DNA of 64,000 bases from Clitopilus passeckerianus. Its lineage: Eukaryota > Basidiomycota > Agaricomycetes > Agaricales > Entolomataceae. Each line of letters begins with the position of its first letter. Position 1 is the first letter of the stretch. Both the position numbers and the translations under genes were made by a program. Shown one piece after another: positions 10,187-20,173 of this stretch. The stretch is from the NCBI GenBank assembly GCA_944990035.1, contig CALYLX010000044.1:1-64000 (forward strand). The letters run 5' to 3'. A model generated the notes under the pieces. That model worked only from the letters and a program-made list of their open reading frames with translations. It was not told the origin of the DNA and did no database searches.

Positions 10187-12120
10187 ATGCGCATTGTGGT
10201 AGGCACCAGCCGTCCAAGCTATATCCTTCGTGGAGGCTCCCAACTTGGACGTTCCTACTCTTCAAAGCACCCAAAAATCATTAACATTCCCAAATCCAAT
10301 ATCTACCGCTTTGGTGACTCCAACCGTGCGCGCCCTGTCTTCCGCGACCTTGATTGGTCAGTCAACGACGATGAAGCATGGGCTGTCGTCGGTAGCGGAA
10401 GCGGAGAGAAGGGGATGTTGTTCCAAGTCAGTTTCTTTTCACCGTAGTCCATTCAGCTGTAAACTTACATCTCTTATATCCGTATTGTAGCTCCTGCTAG
10501 GCCACCTTCGTGCGACTCCTCCGCCTCCGCCTCCAGGCGGACTGTTTCCCTTTCTTTCGGCTCACGAAGGCCATACATACGACTCCTTCACTTCAATCTC
10601 ATTTGTGACCTTCTCGCACTCCGCACTCCGCTCAACCTCTGGAGAGTTCTATGACTACACAGCTCGTTATGGTGCTGTGCGTGATGAGGACAAGATCACC
10701 CTCCGGCAGTCTATGTTTCCTGAAACTATACCTCCGGAGAAATTCGAGGTCGAGATTCCTAGATTGAAGGACAGCCAGAAACCAACTGTCGAGAGGACAG
10801 AGGAGGAAATACGGTTGTTTGAAGATTTGATCGACCAGCTAGAGCTGCGGAGGTTACTGGATTTACCACTTATTGCATTGAGCAATGGCCAGACTCGGAG
10901 AGCGAGAATCGTTAAGGCTATCTTGAAGAAGCCGCAATTGTTGCTACTTGACGAGCCGTTAAGTAGGTCGGGTTCTGAGCTGTACATGTTAGATCTTACT
11001 AATTATGGCGGTTATAGCTGGTCTAGACGTCCACACCCGCCCCATCTTACTGTCGACTCTACGGTCTCTACACGCGTCACGAACACCAAGAGTGATGATG
11101 GGCCTCCGCTCCCAGGATACAATCCCAGACTGGATCACTCACTTGGCCTGGGTCAAAGGGGGCTCAGTTCTAACAGGTCCCAAAGCCGAAGTCCTTGACA
11201 AGGCCGGGATTTCGACCACCCCAGTTCACCACCATCCAGCCATACCCGACGCGTCCCAACTTTCGAAACCCTCTGATCCAGAGTCGGCCGATGAACAAAA
11301 TGAGCCCGTTGTCCAACTCTCCAACATTACAATCAAGTATGGCACGCGCATAGTTCTAGACAACCTCTCATGGACGATCCGCCGTGGAGACAGGTGGCAC
11401 CTCCAAGGCTCGAACGGATCCGGCAAAACTACCCTCCTTTCCTTGATCACCGGGGATCACCCTCAATCATACACTCAACCAATAACTTCTCTCCTTCTGC
11501 ACCATCCAACCCATGGCCCTACCCCTCGTAGAAAAATACCTACGCCGGTAATTCAGTCTGTCACAGGTGTACTGAGTCCGGAGCTATTTGATGCGTTCCC
11601 AAGGAGGGCGAATATGTCAGTCTGGGATGCAGTTGGGACGGGCTTTGACGGGGGCTTTGTACCCCGCGGGAAGGAGGGTGTTGGCATTGGAGTAAATGGT
11701 GTGCTAGGGGAGGAAGTTGTGCAATGGAGGATGAGGAGATGCTGGGAGGTTTTGGAGAACCTAGGGCCAGCTGCTTGGGACAGCGAAGACGGCCTCTCGC
11801 ATGTGGATGAAAGTCCCAGCGAATTGACGAAAGACTTCGCCGAGAGAAAATTTGTCGACTTGTCAGTGGGTGAACAGCGTTCTGTTCTCCTCATGCGAGC
11901 GATTGTGGGGAGGGCACCACTGGTGCTGCTGGACGAGGTTTGGAGTGGCATGGACGAGAGGATGGTTGAGAGTGCGAGGAGGTATCTGAGGAGTGCAAAG
12001 GGAGTTGGGAAGGATCAGGCGGTGGTGGTTATTACACATTGGGAAGAGGAGGTTCCATGGGCTGTTGAGGAGGGGTTGAAAAGGGTCAGGTTAGATGCTG
12101 GTACTGCAACAGTCATGTAG
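10187..12120 (+). CDS. Two-cassette ABC ATPase, probably mitochondrial
   Basis: ABC ATPase with two nucleotide-binding domains and no membrane segments, like the fungal YDR061W / SPAC323.04 group (ModF-like). Exons 10187-10426, 10491-10962 and 11018-12120 give 604 residues with no frame break. The N-terminus (first 30 residues basic, with RSYSS) looks like a mitochondrial presequence. Domain 1 has a degenerate Walker A (GSGSGEKGM, no Ser/Thr after Lys), signature LSNGQ and Walker B LLLLDEP. Domain 2 is canonical: Walker A GSNGSGKTTL (about 11410-11440), signature LSVGEQ, Walker B LVLLDE, and an H-loop His in VVVITHWEEE. The asymmetry implies one catalytic and one regulatory site. Its role is unknown beyond an ATPase of the mitochondrial ABC-like class. 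A decayed copy of its 3' end lies at 15645-15880. Confidence 0.85.
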
Positions 12121-12481
12121 TCTATTATGTCCACGCCGGCGGCTGCCGTGTAATCTTCTAGATGGAGAGTTTAGGCGTCCTCGGCGGCTCTGCCGACCGT
12201 GAATCAGCCAAGTCGAAACGCCCAAATAATAATATTCATCTCTCTGTCTTGACTCTCAGGACTACTTATATCTGATCAGCCGATTCTTTTGAATGTATAC
12301 GCGTTTTGGACTGTGGACTAAGAAATCTGGCTGAAATTCAACCTACCATTCGCTTCTACGTCAACTAATGCTTTAGCCCGGGTACACGATAGCTGTGTTG
12401 GAATGAGGCGTTCACGAGTTTGGGCGCCTGTTATGCATCCATCATGTCAGACTCCGACAGCCATGAATCTGGGTGCTTTCC
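12121..12481. other. Intergenic region
   Basis: Short spacer between the ABC gene and the NB-ARC gene, both on the plus strand. No feature recognised. Confidence 0.5.
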
Positions 12482-15412
12482 ATGCCGGCTGGGCAAAAGA
12501 AGAGACAGCAGAAGGTTGCTGCAGAAGTACGTTATGCTTGATCACCGCGAGCAACTCTCAACTGACCATCCAAGGTGACAACAAACCCAGTGTGCATTGC
12601 GGAACCAAAACAATCCGTGCCTACTACCAAAAGCTATGCTCTCGAAGCTGCGAAGCAGACCATTGAAATCCTGAAAGGTGTTGCTGGCCTCTCCCCGTCC
12701 CTCTCGTCAAAGATATTCTTGAACTTGGCCTCAATATCATCAGCACTTGTGAGGTATGCTGATGCCTTGCTTCCGATTCTCCGCTTATCCCGGATATTTC
12801 TCTCGTAGGCCATCAACGACGTGCAGAACAAAGTTGCCAACCTAAAAATCGTATCACCGGTTTCCTTCTCGTCATCGCCAAGTTCATGAAGGACCCTGAC
12901 AATGAGAAGTCTGCATCCAAGCTAGCGAATGACCTTGACGCTGACCTTAGTGAACTCAAAGAGTACGTGTTCAACTTGTTGGGATTACTCAAATCTATTC
13001 AACCGTTGATGTATAGCTGTCTCGCCTTGATTACCGCCCAACTCAACTCTATCAAAGATCAGAACCGACTCCTCACCGGTCTCCTCTCTCAACCTAACCT
13101 AGAACTAATCGATGACCGCGAAATTCAGTTTCAAGATCGTATTAGCCGCTTCCAAGTACGCTTCGTTTGGTTCCTTCGTGACACTTTCTGATCACATCCT
13201 CGGATTAGACCCTGCTCGGCCTTCATGCAGCTCAAGATTTGGCTGTCATTCCGCAGCAGCTAGTCAAATTGTATGGCATAACGGAGCAAATGGCGTCTGA
13301 CGTTAAAGGAATAGCGTCCGACGTGAAGGATATGCAGCAGAAGAAATGGGCCAGGTGGCATGGGGAAGACATCCACTGCCCTTGCAATCATGGAGCACGC
13401 GCTCATCCAAAAGCATTTCACCCGAGAGCACAAGTTCTGGGTGCCATGTATTATTGCAAATTCCCCACCAACTTTCTTGCCCTACTGTCAAAACATGTTC
13501 GAGCGGAGCGGAAAACAGATGACACCCTTGACAATATTGTCTCCAGTCTACAAGAGACGACAGATCCTTGTATCATTATTCTCGATAACTTTGAAACTCC
13601 ATGGCACCCCGTTGAAGGTAGCCAGTCTACCATCAAACTGGCTCTTGAAGCCTTGGATGCCCTTCCACATGTCGCCATTCTCATTACCATGAGATCGGAG
13701 TTCAGCCCTTTCGAGAGGTGGAAATGTGAACATCTAGCACAGATCCAACCCGAAGACTCCCGGAAGATATATACCGCCATCGACACCAGTGCCGCCAACC
13801 ACCCAGAGCCCGATGAGCTCCTGGATGCGCTCGGACATCTCCCCTACGCCATCACCCTGATGGCTTCGAGAGGGAAACGGTCGTTTGCGAACCCGCTACA
13901 GCTGCTGCGAGAGTGGAAGGAGATAGGGACCTCCATGTTATCCAAACCCGAAGAAGGCATCGACCATTCCATCAGTCTCTCAATCGACAGTAATTTTGTC
14001 AGCCGCTCCCCGACGCCATCCGACTTCTCCAGATGCTGTCGATGCTACCTGCAGGTGTATACCATGAATACTTGTCGATATGGGCTGAAGGGTGGCGTTC
14101 TAAAGCTGTAGATACGCTCCGGGATGCAGCCCTAGTTCTCGCGAGAGAAGTCGTTGTAGGGCCAACAACGAAGATACATCTCTTCGTGCTCCCAGTCGTC
14201 CAGTCACATATGACGCAACATCGTCGTATTCCAGAAGGAGTACAACATCAGGTCTTTAACGCCTGTTATCGATTCCTATTGGAGCATAGTGCCACTATAC
14301 AAGGACCGAATGACTCTCGTTTTCAACAGCATGCTATCCCCATAATGTCGCAAGAAACCAATATTCAGGCGCTATTAACGAGGACGATAAAGGATTCCCT
14401 CTCTCCCTACCCCTCACCTCCTTACAACGATGCATCGACCATGACAACAACAAAGGAACAAATTCGTGCTCTCCTTGCCTTTGCTTGGTATCAACATTGG
14501 ACCAAGCCCCGTCCAGAGATTGCAGAGCGTTGCCTCACGCTCGCTAGGAATTACAAACTCACTTGATATGAAGCAGATGCGCTTTTCTGCTTGGGTTCCA
14601 TCCGGTGGCTCGTTAACCAGCTTGATGGTTCCCGCGAGGTATTGACAAGCGCCCAAGCATTATTTGAGGAGATGGGCGACGAGCTCATGGCACTTCGTTC
14701 TGAGCTGATGGATGTCGATTTGGATGTGGAATGGGGTGACTTCAACCGTGCAAGGCAGCGCATGGAGAATTGTCGTTCCCGCCGGGGAGATCGCTTTGTC
14801 GAGAACCCTGTATGTCGTGCTTGGTTTCTCTACCAGTGGGGCACGATGAACTGGGGAGAAGATGGGTTGGCAGATCTTAAGGAAGCACAGCGGTTGTTCG
14901 AGGATCTCAATCCGCCCGGCAAGCTCCAGATTGCCCTTTGCAGATTAGCCGGTGCGAGGATACATGCTTCCTTGGGGGATACCACAGCAGCGCTTCACGT
15001 CATTGATGCATCTATTGCTGGTTTCAATGCACTCTATGGCGAGAGTCTCACGAGCGAGGATCGCTCTTCCGCAGATTTACTCAAAGGCCGGTTCCTCAAG
15101 CTTGCCGATCGCTGGGATGCCGAGCTAGATGCTACCCTCAGGACTGCCCTCCTGTCCTATCAGGAGGTGGGCCTTTCTCTTGGGATTGCTCAGTGCCTTG
15201 TAGAGTTTGCAGAAATCTACGTCCGAAATAACGACTGGCCTGCCGCTAAGCTTGCATATGAAGAAGCTATCAAGAAATGCGCCCGCATGGATGATTACAC
15301 TTCCACTTGGTTGGTGAAGGCGGCACAGCAGAACTTACAATACATTGAGTTTGCTGCAGCGGAGGATCCAGCTGGTGTCCCTGTAGCGTTTTGTGTGCCA
15401 GATCGACATTGA
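12482..15412 (+). pseudogene. NB-ARC-TPR NLR with helical-bundle N-terminus, multiply broken
   Basis: NLR-type protein: N-terminal helical bundle resembling the MLKL/HeLo-like domains of basidiomycete NLRs, a short heptad-like stretch (ITEQMASDVKGIASDVKDM), NB-ARC, then helical TPR-like repeats to 15412. Exons start 12482-12526 (ATG at 12482), 12575-12753, 12809-12962, 13017-13155, then 13209 onward. P-loop GGMGKTSTA at 13354-13380; Walker B IIILDNFETPW; TMRSEF; LGHLPYA. Reading frame changes at 12693-12696 (C4), 12844-12848 (A5), between 13320 and 13353 just before the P-loop (where the usual linker also seems missing), at 13473-13475 (T3) and at 14008-14011 (C4). An in-frame TGA is at 14564-14566. 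Each piece keeps family motifs, so decay looks recent. Expression of a functional receptor is unlikely unless these are assembly errors. Confidence 0.75.
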
Positions 15413-15644
15413 CTTGCACCCTACCATCATGTTGTATATAGTTTCTTCTCGGCACCTACTCCAGAGCTCCTGTGCTTGTCCTTCTCCCCTGCTTATCATC
15501 ATGTTATTTATTCACGATTCCCTGCTATATTACTGTTCCAGGAGTTGTTCTGCTTGTGATGTGGACAAGTTCTGGGAACCACTCGAGTCTACTACATACT
15601 TGAATTCCGACAGTCATGTCGACAACCTATGCACGCAATCCGTC
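15413..15644. other. Intergenic spacer
   Basis: Pyrimidine-rich 3' flank of the NLR gene. Nothing recognised before the ABC remnant begins. Confidence 0.4.
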
Positions 15645-15880
15645 AGAGAAATGATGAAAGAGTTAACAAGGAGGCAATTCGTCGGCCTATCAGTAGGGGC
15701 ACCGCGCCCTGGAAGCCGTCGTTGGTGCTGTTGGATGAGGGATGAGTGGGATGGACAAGAGGATGGTTATGAGCGCGAATAGTTATTTGAGGAGTGAGAG
15801 GGTGTTGGCCGGGATCAGGGCGCGGTTGTCATCGCGGATTAGGAGGAAGATCCATGGGGTAATAGGGGACGTTAAGAAAG
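15645..15880 (+). pseudogene. Decayed fragment of the ABC ATPase 3' end
   Basis: Matches 11821-12060 of the ABC gene by eye in the same order. A LSVG signature piece (FVGLSVG, near 15678-15700) is followed by bases equivalent to LVLLDE (15721-15740), then the stretch matching ERMVESARRYLRS, the stretch before the H-loop, and the bases encoding EEEVPWA. Several indels and stop codons separate the pieces. It is a non-functional partial tandem copy; the NB-ARC gene now lies between parent and fragment. Confidence 0.75.
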
Positions 15881-16259
15881 ATCGCTTAGGGAGTGTCAGA
15901 TCTTCCATTGCATGATCGGACAACAGTGCCTCCTGGCGCTTCTCTTGACAATCTGTCACTGGCTTTATACCATTTCAGATCAAATAAACCCACGACCCTA
16001 ACAGAGATGCGTTTACTGCCCCAAGGTTCACTTTGTTGCCGAGGCCGCAGCACTGCCTTTCCCACCATTTAACAAATATTTGCACTGTTGACATTCACTT
16101 CAATCTAAAATGAAGTATCAAGCAGGCCTCATGGCGAAGTCGAGGCCAGCCCAAGGCTGTTTTTGATGGGACAGCAAATGCATATGTAGCAAACGCTACG
16201 ACAATAGACGAACAGATACCAATACATACATCTCTCCGGTCCTTTGAAAAGCCATTGGC
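15881..16259. other. Intergenic region
   Basis: Between the ABC fragment and the intact NACHT gene; presumably carries the NACHT promoter. No convincing element seen. Confidence 0.45.
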
Positions 16260-18013
16260 ATGGACCCTTCCATTTCCTCCAGCACTGGTGGGTCCAAAAG
16301 ACTAAATATCAACATATATGGTGGCCAGGTGGTCACAGCCGAAAACTATCTACAACAAGTTTCCAATCACGATCCTTACCAAGGTGAGTTACAAGTCGGT
16401 CCTCCCGTGAAACTTGCCTTACAGGCTTAAACCACATAAAAGCCAGTAGCCTCCTACCCTTGGAGCTCAGAGTTGCAGCGTCTGCGCTTTACGATTCTGC
16501 CGAACGGTGTGACCCTCCGAGATGCCATCCTCAGACCCGTACTGCAGTGTTACGCAAGATTCGTCGTTGGGCGAGACACAAGCGTGATATTTCCTCACCA
16601 CCGCTATTATGGTTATCTGGCCCAGTAGGGGCAGGGAAGACGTCGATTGCCCAGACTCTTGCAGAACACTGGGGAGAGGACGGCGCTCTCGCAGCCACAT
16701 TCTTTTTCTCAAAAGGCGACAGTCTTCGAGATGCAAAGACTCACGTTATCAGTACCATTACACATCAACTCTTACGAGCTTTCCCGGACATCCGTCCCCA
16801 TCTCGAGAAGGCAATTAGGGATGAACCATTTATTTTCAAAAAACACCTATCAGCGCAGATAGAGGCACTCATAATACATCCTCTACAAGCCGCGTACCCC
16901 ATCTCCCGTCCCAGGCGTCCTAAAGTCATTATCATCGATGGGCTGGACGAGTGTCTCGGCCAAGGCTCGCAAAAGGAATTACTGAATGCTTTTGCAATTC
17001 TGCTCAATCAACACGACATACCCCTCGTATTACTCATAGCGAGCCGCCCAGAATACCAGATTAGGGACGCCTTCGCTCGTCCTGATCTGAAACAGCTCAC
17101 GACCCAATTGGTATTGAATGACGACCTCAACCCAGGCGCAGACATTGAAACGTACCTTTCACACAAACTCGATGAAATAAAAGCCAGTTCCTACATACAG
17201 GACCAGTCATGGCCCCCTAGACTGGCTATCAAAGCCATCGTAGATAAATCTTCTGGCCAGTTCATCTATGCCGCTACGGTGGTCAAGTACATCAGCACTC
17301 CTCGCAACGACCCCCGCCACTGCCTTCAAGTCGTTCTCGGAATCAAAGATCCTGGGAATGATGCGCCTTACAGTCAGCTTGATGCGCTTTATATGCATAT
17401 ACTTGCATCCGTCTCTGCGTCTTCCTACGATTACGCGATGGACATTCTTGCTTTCTTGCAGAGTGAGGTGCGGGATGTTTTCCACGCTCGGACACACTCT
17501 TACTTAGGAAGCAATACGCCCCTACTACAACGCGTGCTACGAATGGATCAAGAGCATCTCTACCGGCACCTTATCGACCTCCATTCTATTCTATTCGTTC
17601 CGCCATTGCAAGACCTTCAAACTCAATCCATTCAATTCTACCATGCCTCCTTTGGGGAATTCCTAGCCGACTGTCGTCGGTCTGAGAAGTTTTTCCTCGG
17701 CCCCGCAGAGGCGCATGCACGAATGGCAGTAAGCTTCTTCAGGCATCTGTTGGTTGGCATGTCGTCGCCTTCGGTCGACCTTCACCAGGTCCATTGGCCG
17801 GCATTGAAAGATGAAGCTATCCGGCATCTCCAGGAAGCAGCTCCAAACCATGAACTCAAGGCCTATCTGGATATCACCACAGGATCCTCCAGAGATGACA
17901 ATGTCAAAAAAGGCATACTAAAAACCCTTGGCATAAATGAATATCGACCCAGGCAGGGTCTTTTTGAGGTTCTCCTGGACTGTGACATGCCTCATCGGAT
18001 TCTAGGCATGTAA
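16260..18013 (+). CDS. Short NACHT-domain protein, intact
   Basis: Exon 1 is 16260-16383 (ATG at 16260), intron 16384-16442 (59 bases), exon 2 16443-18013: 564 residues with no break. The N-terminus (MDPSISSS, NIYGGQVVTAENYL) is the variable leader of this family. Walker A is GPVGAGKTSIAQ, Walker B VIIIDGLDEC, the sensor region ASRPEYQIR, followed by a helical region with SSGQFIYAATVV and FYHASFGEFL. No ankyrin, WD40 or TPR repeats follow, so it is the short NACHT form. Relatives are predicted intracellular sensors or signalling ATPases; no ligand or partner can be inferred. It is the only unbroken NLR-type gene of the four in this block and shares its first-intron position (phase 1, Gly/Ala codon) with 7685-9606. 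Confidence 0.85.
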
Positions 18014-19378
18014 ATCACGATTCCGTCATCTTCGAACTTCACCTTCGACCGCGCTCATCTTCCGAATCCCGACTCACTTAACCACCGAGCTTTCTCCGAT
18101 CTTATCATCAACTTCGCTCCCGCATTTCTCCCATCAATTCACCTCATCCTACTCTACTTCGACTTCCAACAATTCGACCCTCAATCTTACACTACCTCTC
18201 AAACTTCTCAAACACGCGTTCCTTGTTCCTCTGGCCGACATCCACGATTCCGCCGGATTTAGAACGTCAAAACGTCGTTATTCGCACTTCACATGATCGG
18301 CGAACTTCGACTTCCAACCTCGAGGGTCCTCAAGACCCTCATGGTTTGACACTTCTGCGCTAGTAAAATTTCTTTCACTTATCTATTCGATTTATCGGAC
18401 TATTTTATTCATCGGACATTTCTCACCGAACAAAATCTTTTACTTACCTTCTAATTCGAGTTTAGTTACCTTACACTTCACCCAATAATCGAACCATGTA
18501 CATATCTTTATTCCGGTCGAACTACGTGGCATTACCTTCGAGTAGGAATACAAGACCTTGTCAGTAGTTGACGGGAATTCATCTTTCGATCCCCCTCGTT
18601 CGTCTCGACTTTCCGGCTCAGAATTATTCTGTCTCTCTTCGTTCTTTTCTCTCTCTCTCTTCGCTCACCTTCGAACAGCTGCCCATTGCTGTTCTTAGCA
18701 TCTTCGACAGCACATCCTGCGTTCGTCGAATTTGTACCTCTCACTTCGACCTACGACCGTCCCTTCGTCGTGGCCTTCGGAGTAGTTCACTGAAACCAAT
18801 CGCATTCACAACTACGCGATTGAAGCTAGTCGTACAGCTCTTCTAGCGTACACATACTAGCAAGGACCGCACTAGTCAACTGCAATCATAAGACCGAAGT
18901 TCTTCGCTACTTAACGGTAAGTAGGCTGCCGATTAATGATTTGGTGCCTCTGAATGCTGACAATATCCTACTACTCAGTACTGTATAAACGCTCAGCACC
19001 AGGGAGTTGCTCAACGGATGATACGGAAGGTGAAGCTCGTTCACCATCATATCCGAACATATCTGGAATCTCGGGCCTGCAAAGGTGATCTTTGTGCTCG
19101 GCATTGGTACAGGACAAGAAAATAGATAAACCCGTACTCGTAGCCTACTACAGTATGCCAACAGCCGGATCCCGCCGATAGCAATGGTTTCTGATTATTC
19201 ATGCTATTCTATATCCGGTACCATACCATTCGCCAAATAGGCTTCTACAAGATGCAGGAGTTGATCGTTATACCGATAGTGAATCATTAGTTAGGGTTTC
19301 GCTCAAAGCTTCCTGGTTGTCAATGGTGACAGCTTCAAAGGTGCATTTTGACATTCCATGATACTAAGCCTCGCGTTT
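18014..19378. repeat. TTCG/pyrimidine-rich non-coding stretch, possible LTR remnant
   Basis: No coding gene.  18020-18830 is unusually rich in CTTCGA/TTCG words and pyrimidines on the plus strand, with a CT microsatellite near 18646-18660. A near-perfect hairpin at 18322-18340 (stem GAGGGTC / GACCCTC, 5-base loop) resembles hairpins near the ends of some fungal gypsy LTRs. I could not define paired termini or a target-site duplication, so a solo LTR is only a suggestion. 18840-19378 shows nothing clear. Confidence 0.35.
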
Positions 19379-19886
19379 TCAAGCGTACTGAGCTGGAGGG
19401 ATGAATGAATTCAAGGTAATCCGGCAAGAAATGTACCATTTAGCCGGGCGTGCGTCGGACGAGTATATGCTGAAAAATCCTAGTTTCCTGCCATACATTT
19501 GGTTCAAGAGGGATCTGCACCTCAGCTCCACGACATCATGACGACGGATGACTCTTAAACCACCTCGTAATGACGCTCTCCTGTGGGCACGCGGTTGACT
19601 CAACCACTTTTCCTTCTCTTTACCCTGCTCGTACATCGTCCGGCAGCACTCGTATAGTCTTCGAACATGCTCGTCACATTTCTCCGGGGTGTACGTGTTC
19701 TTTCCTAGGCATGTTTGTAGGTCGCAGGCTTGGACAGCGATTTCGTTAGATGGAGGTGTTGGTCTATGGGATGTATTCTGCAGCTCACCTTCAGCTTGAC
19801 ATAATTGCGACTAGAATAACGTTAGCCTGAAGGTTACTGATTGGTTCTTACGGCGAAATTCGAAGAGAAATGCTCACCTTGGACAT
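19379..19886 (-). CDS. CMC4: CMC4-like twin Cx9C mitochondrial protein
   Basis: Small intermembrane-space protein of the twin Cx9C family, imported by the Mia40 pathway. Exons (minus): 19886-19878 (only ATG TCC AAG), 19810-19789, and 19728 downward. The product begins MSKSQLCQAEACDLQ and continues to TPEKCDEHVRRLYECC. The spacing of Cys pairs and the ACxLQxC context match CMC4 (human CMC4 has ACEIQKC). The C-terminus is uncertain: the third exon stays open to a stop at 19379, but the family normally ends soon after the second Cys pair, so a further intron or an earlier real end is likely. The role of CMC4 is poorly defined; members are linked to respiratory-chain biogenesis. Confidence 0.65.
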
Positions 19887-20173
19887 GGTGGTAACGATGA
19901 GAGAAACGAAGGCAACTCCGAGCCCAGTCTCCAGATGATCAAGGGTGCTGTGACGTAAGTTTCGGTTAATCAACATTAATGAATTGTTAACGGAGCTTTT
20001 CTTGCGGCGCTTGTTCGAGCGCCCAAAGCGTAACCGACTCTGACGAAATGCTCGACTAACGGAGTCTTGTGCTTGGGCAGTGAGAGATGTTAAAGGATTC
20101 TATCAAATAGACAACACAGGTATTGGTGCTAGAGGTAGACGAGGACGGTATGAAAACAGCTCAGTAGAGCCTA

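Noticed and set aside
1680..14566. The in-frame TGA codons could be recoding (selenocysteine or stop readthrough).
   Set aside because: Sec insertion is almost absent from Dikarya, no SECIS-like need exists, the sites are not Cys positions in the family, and the same genes also carry frameshifts.
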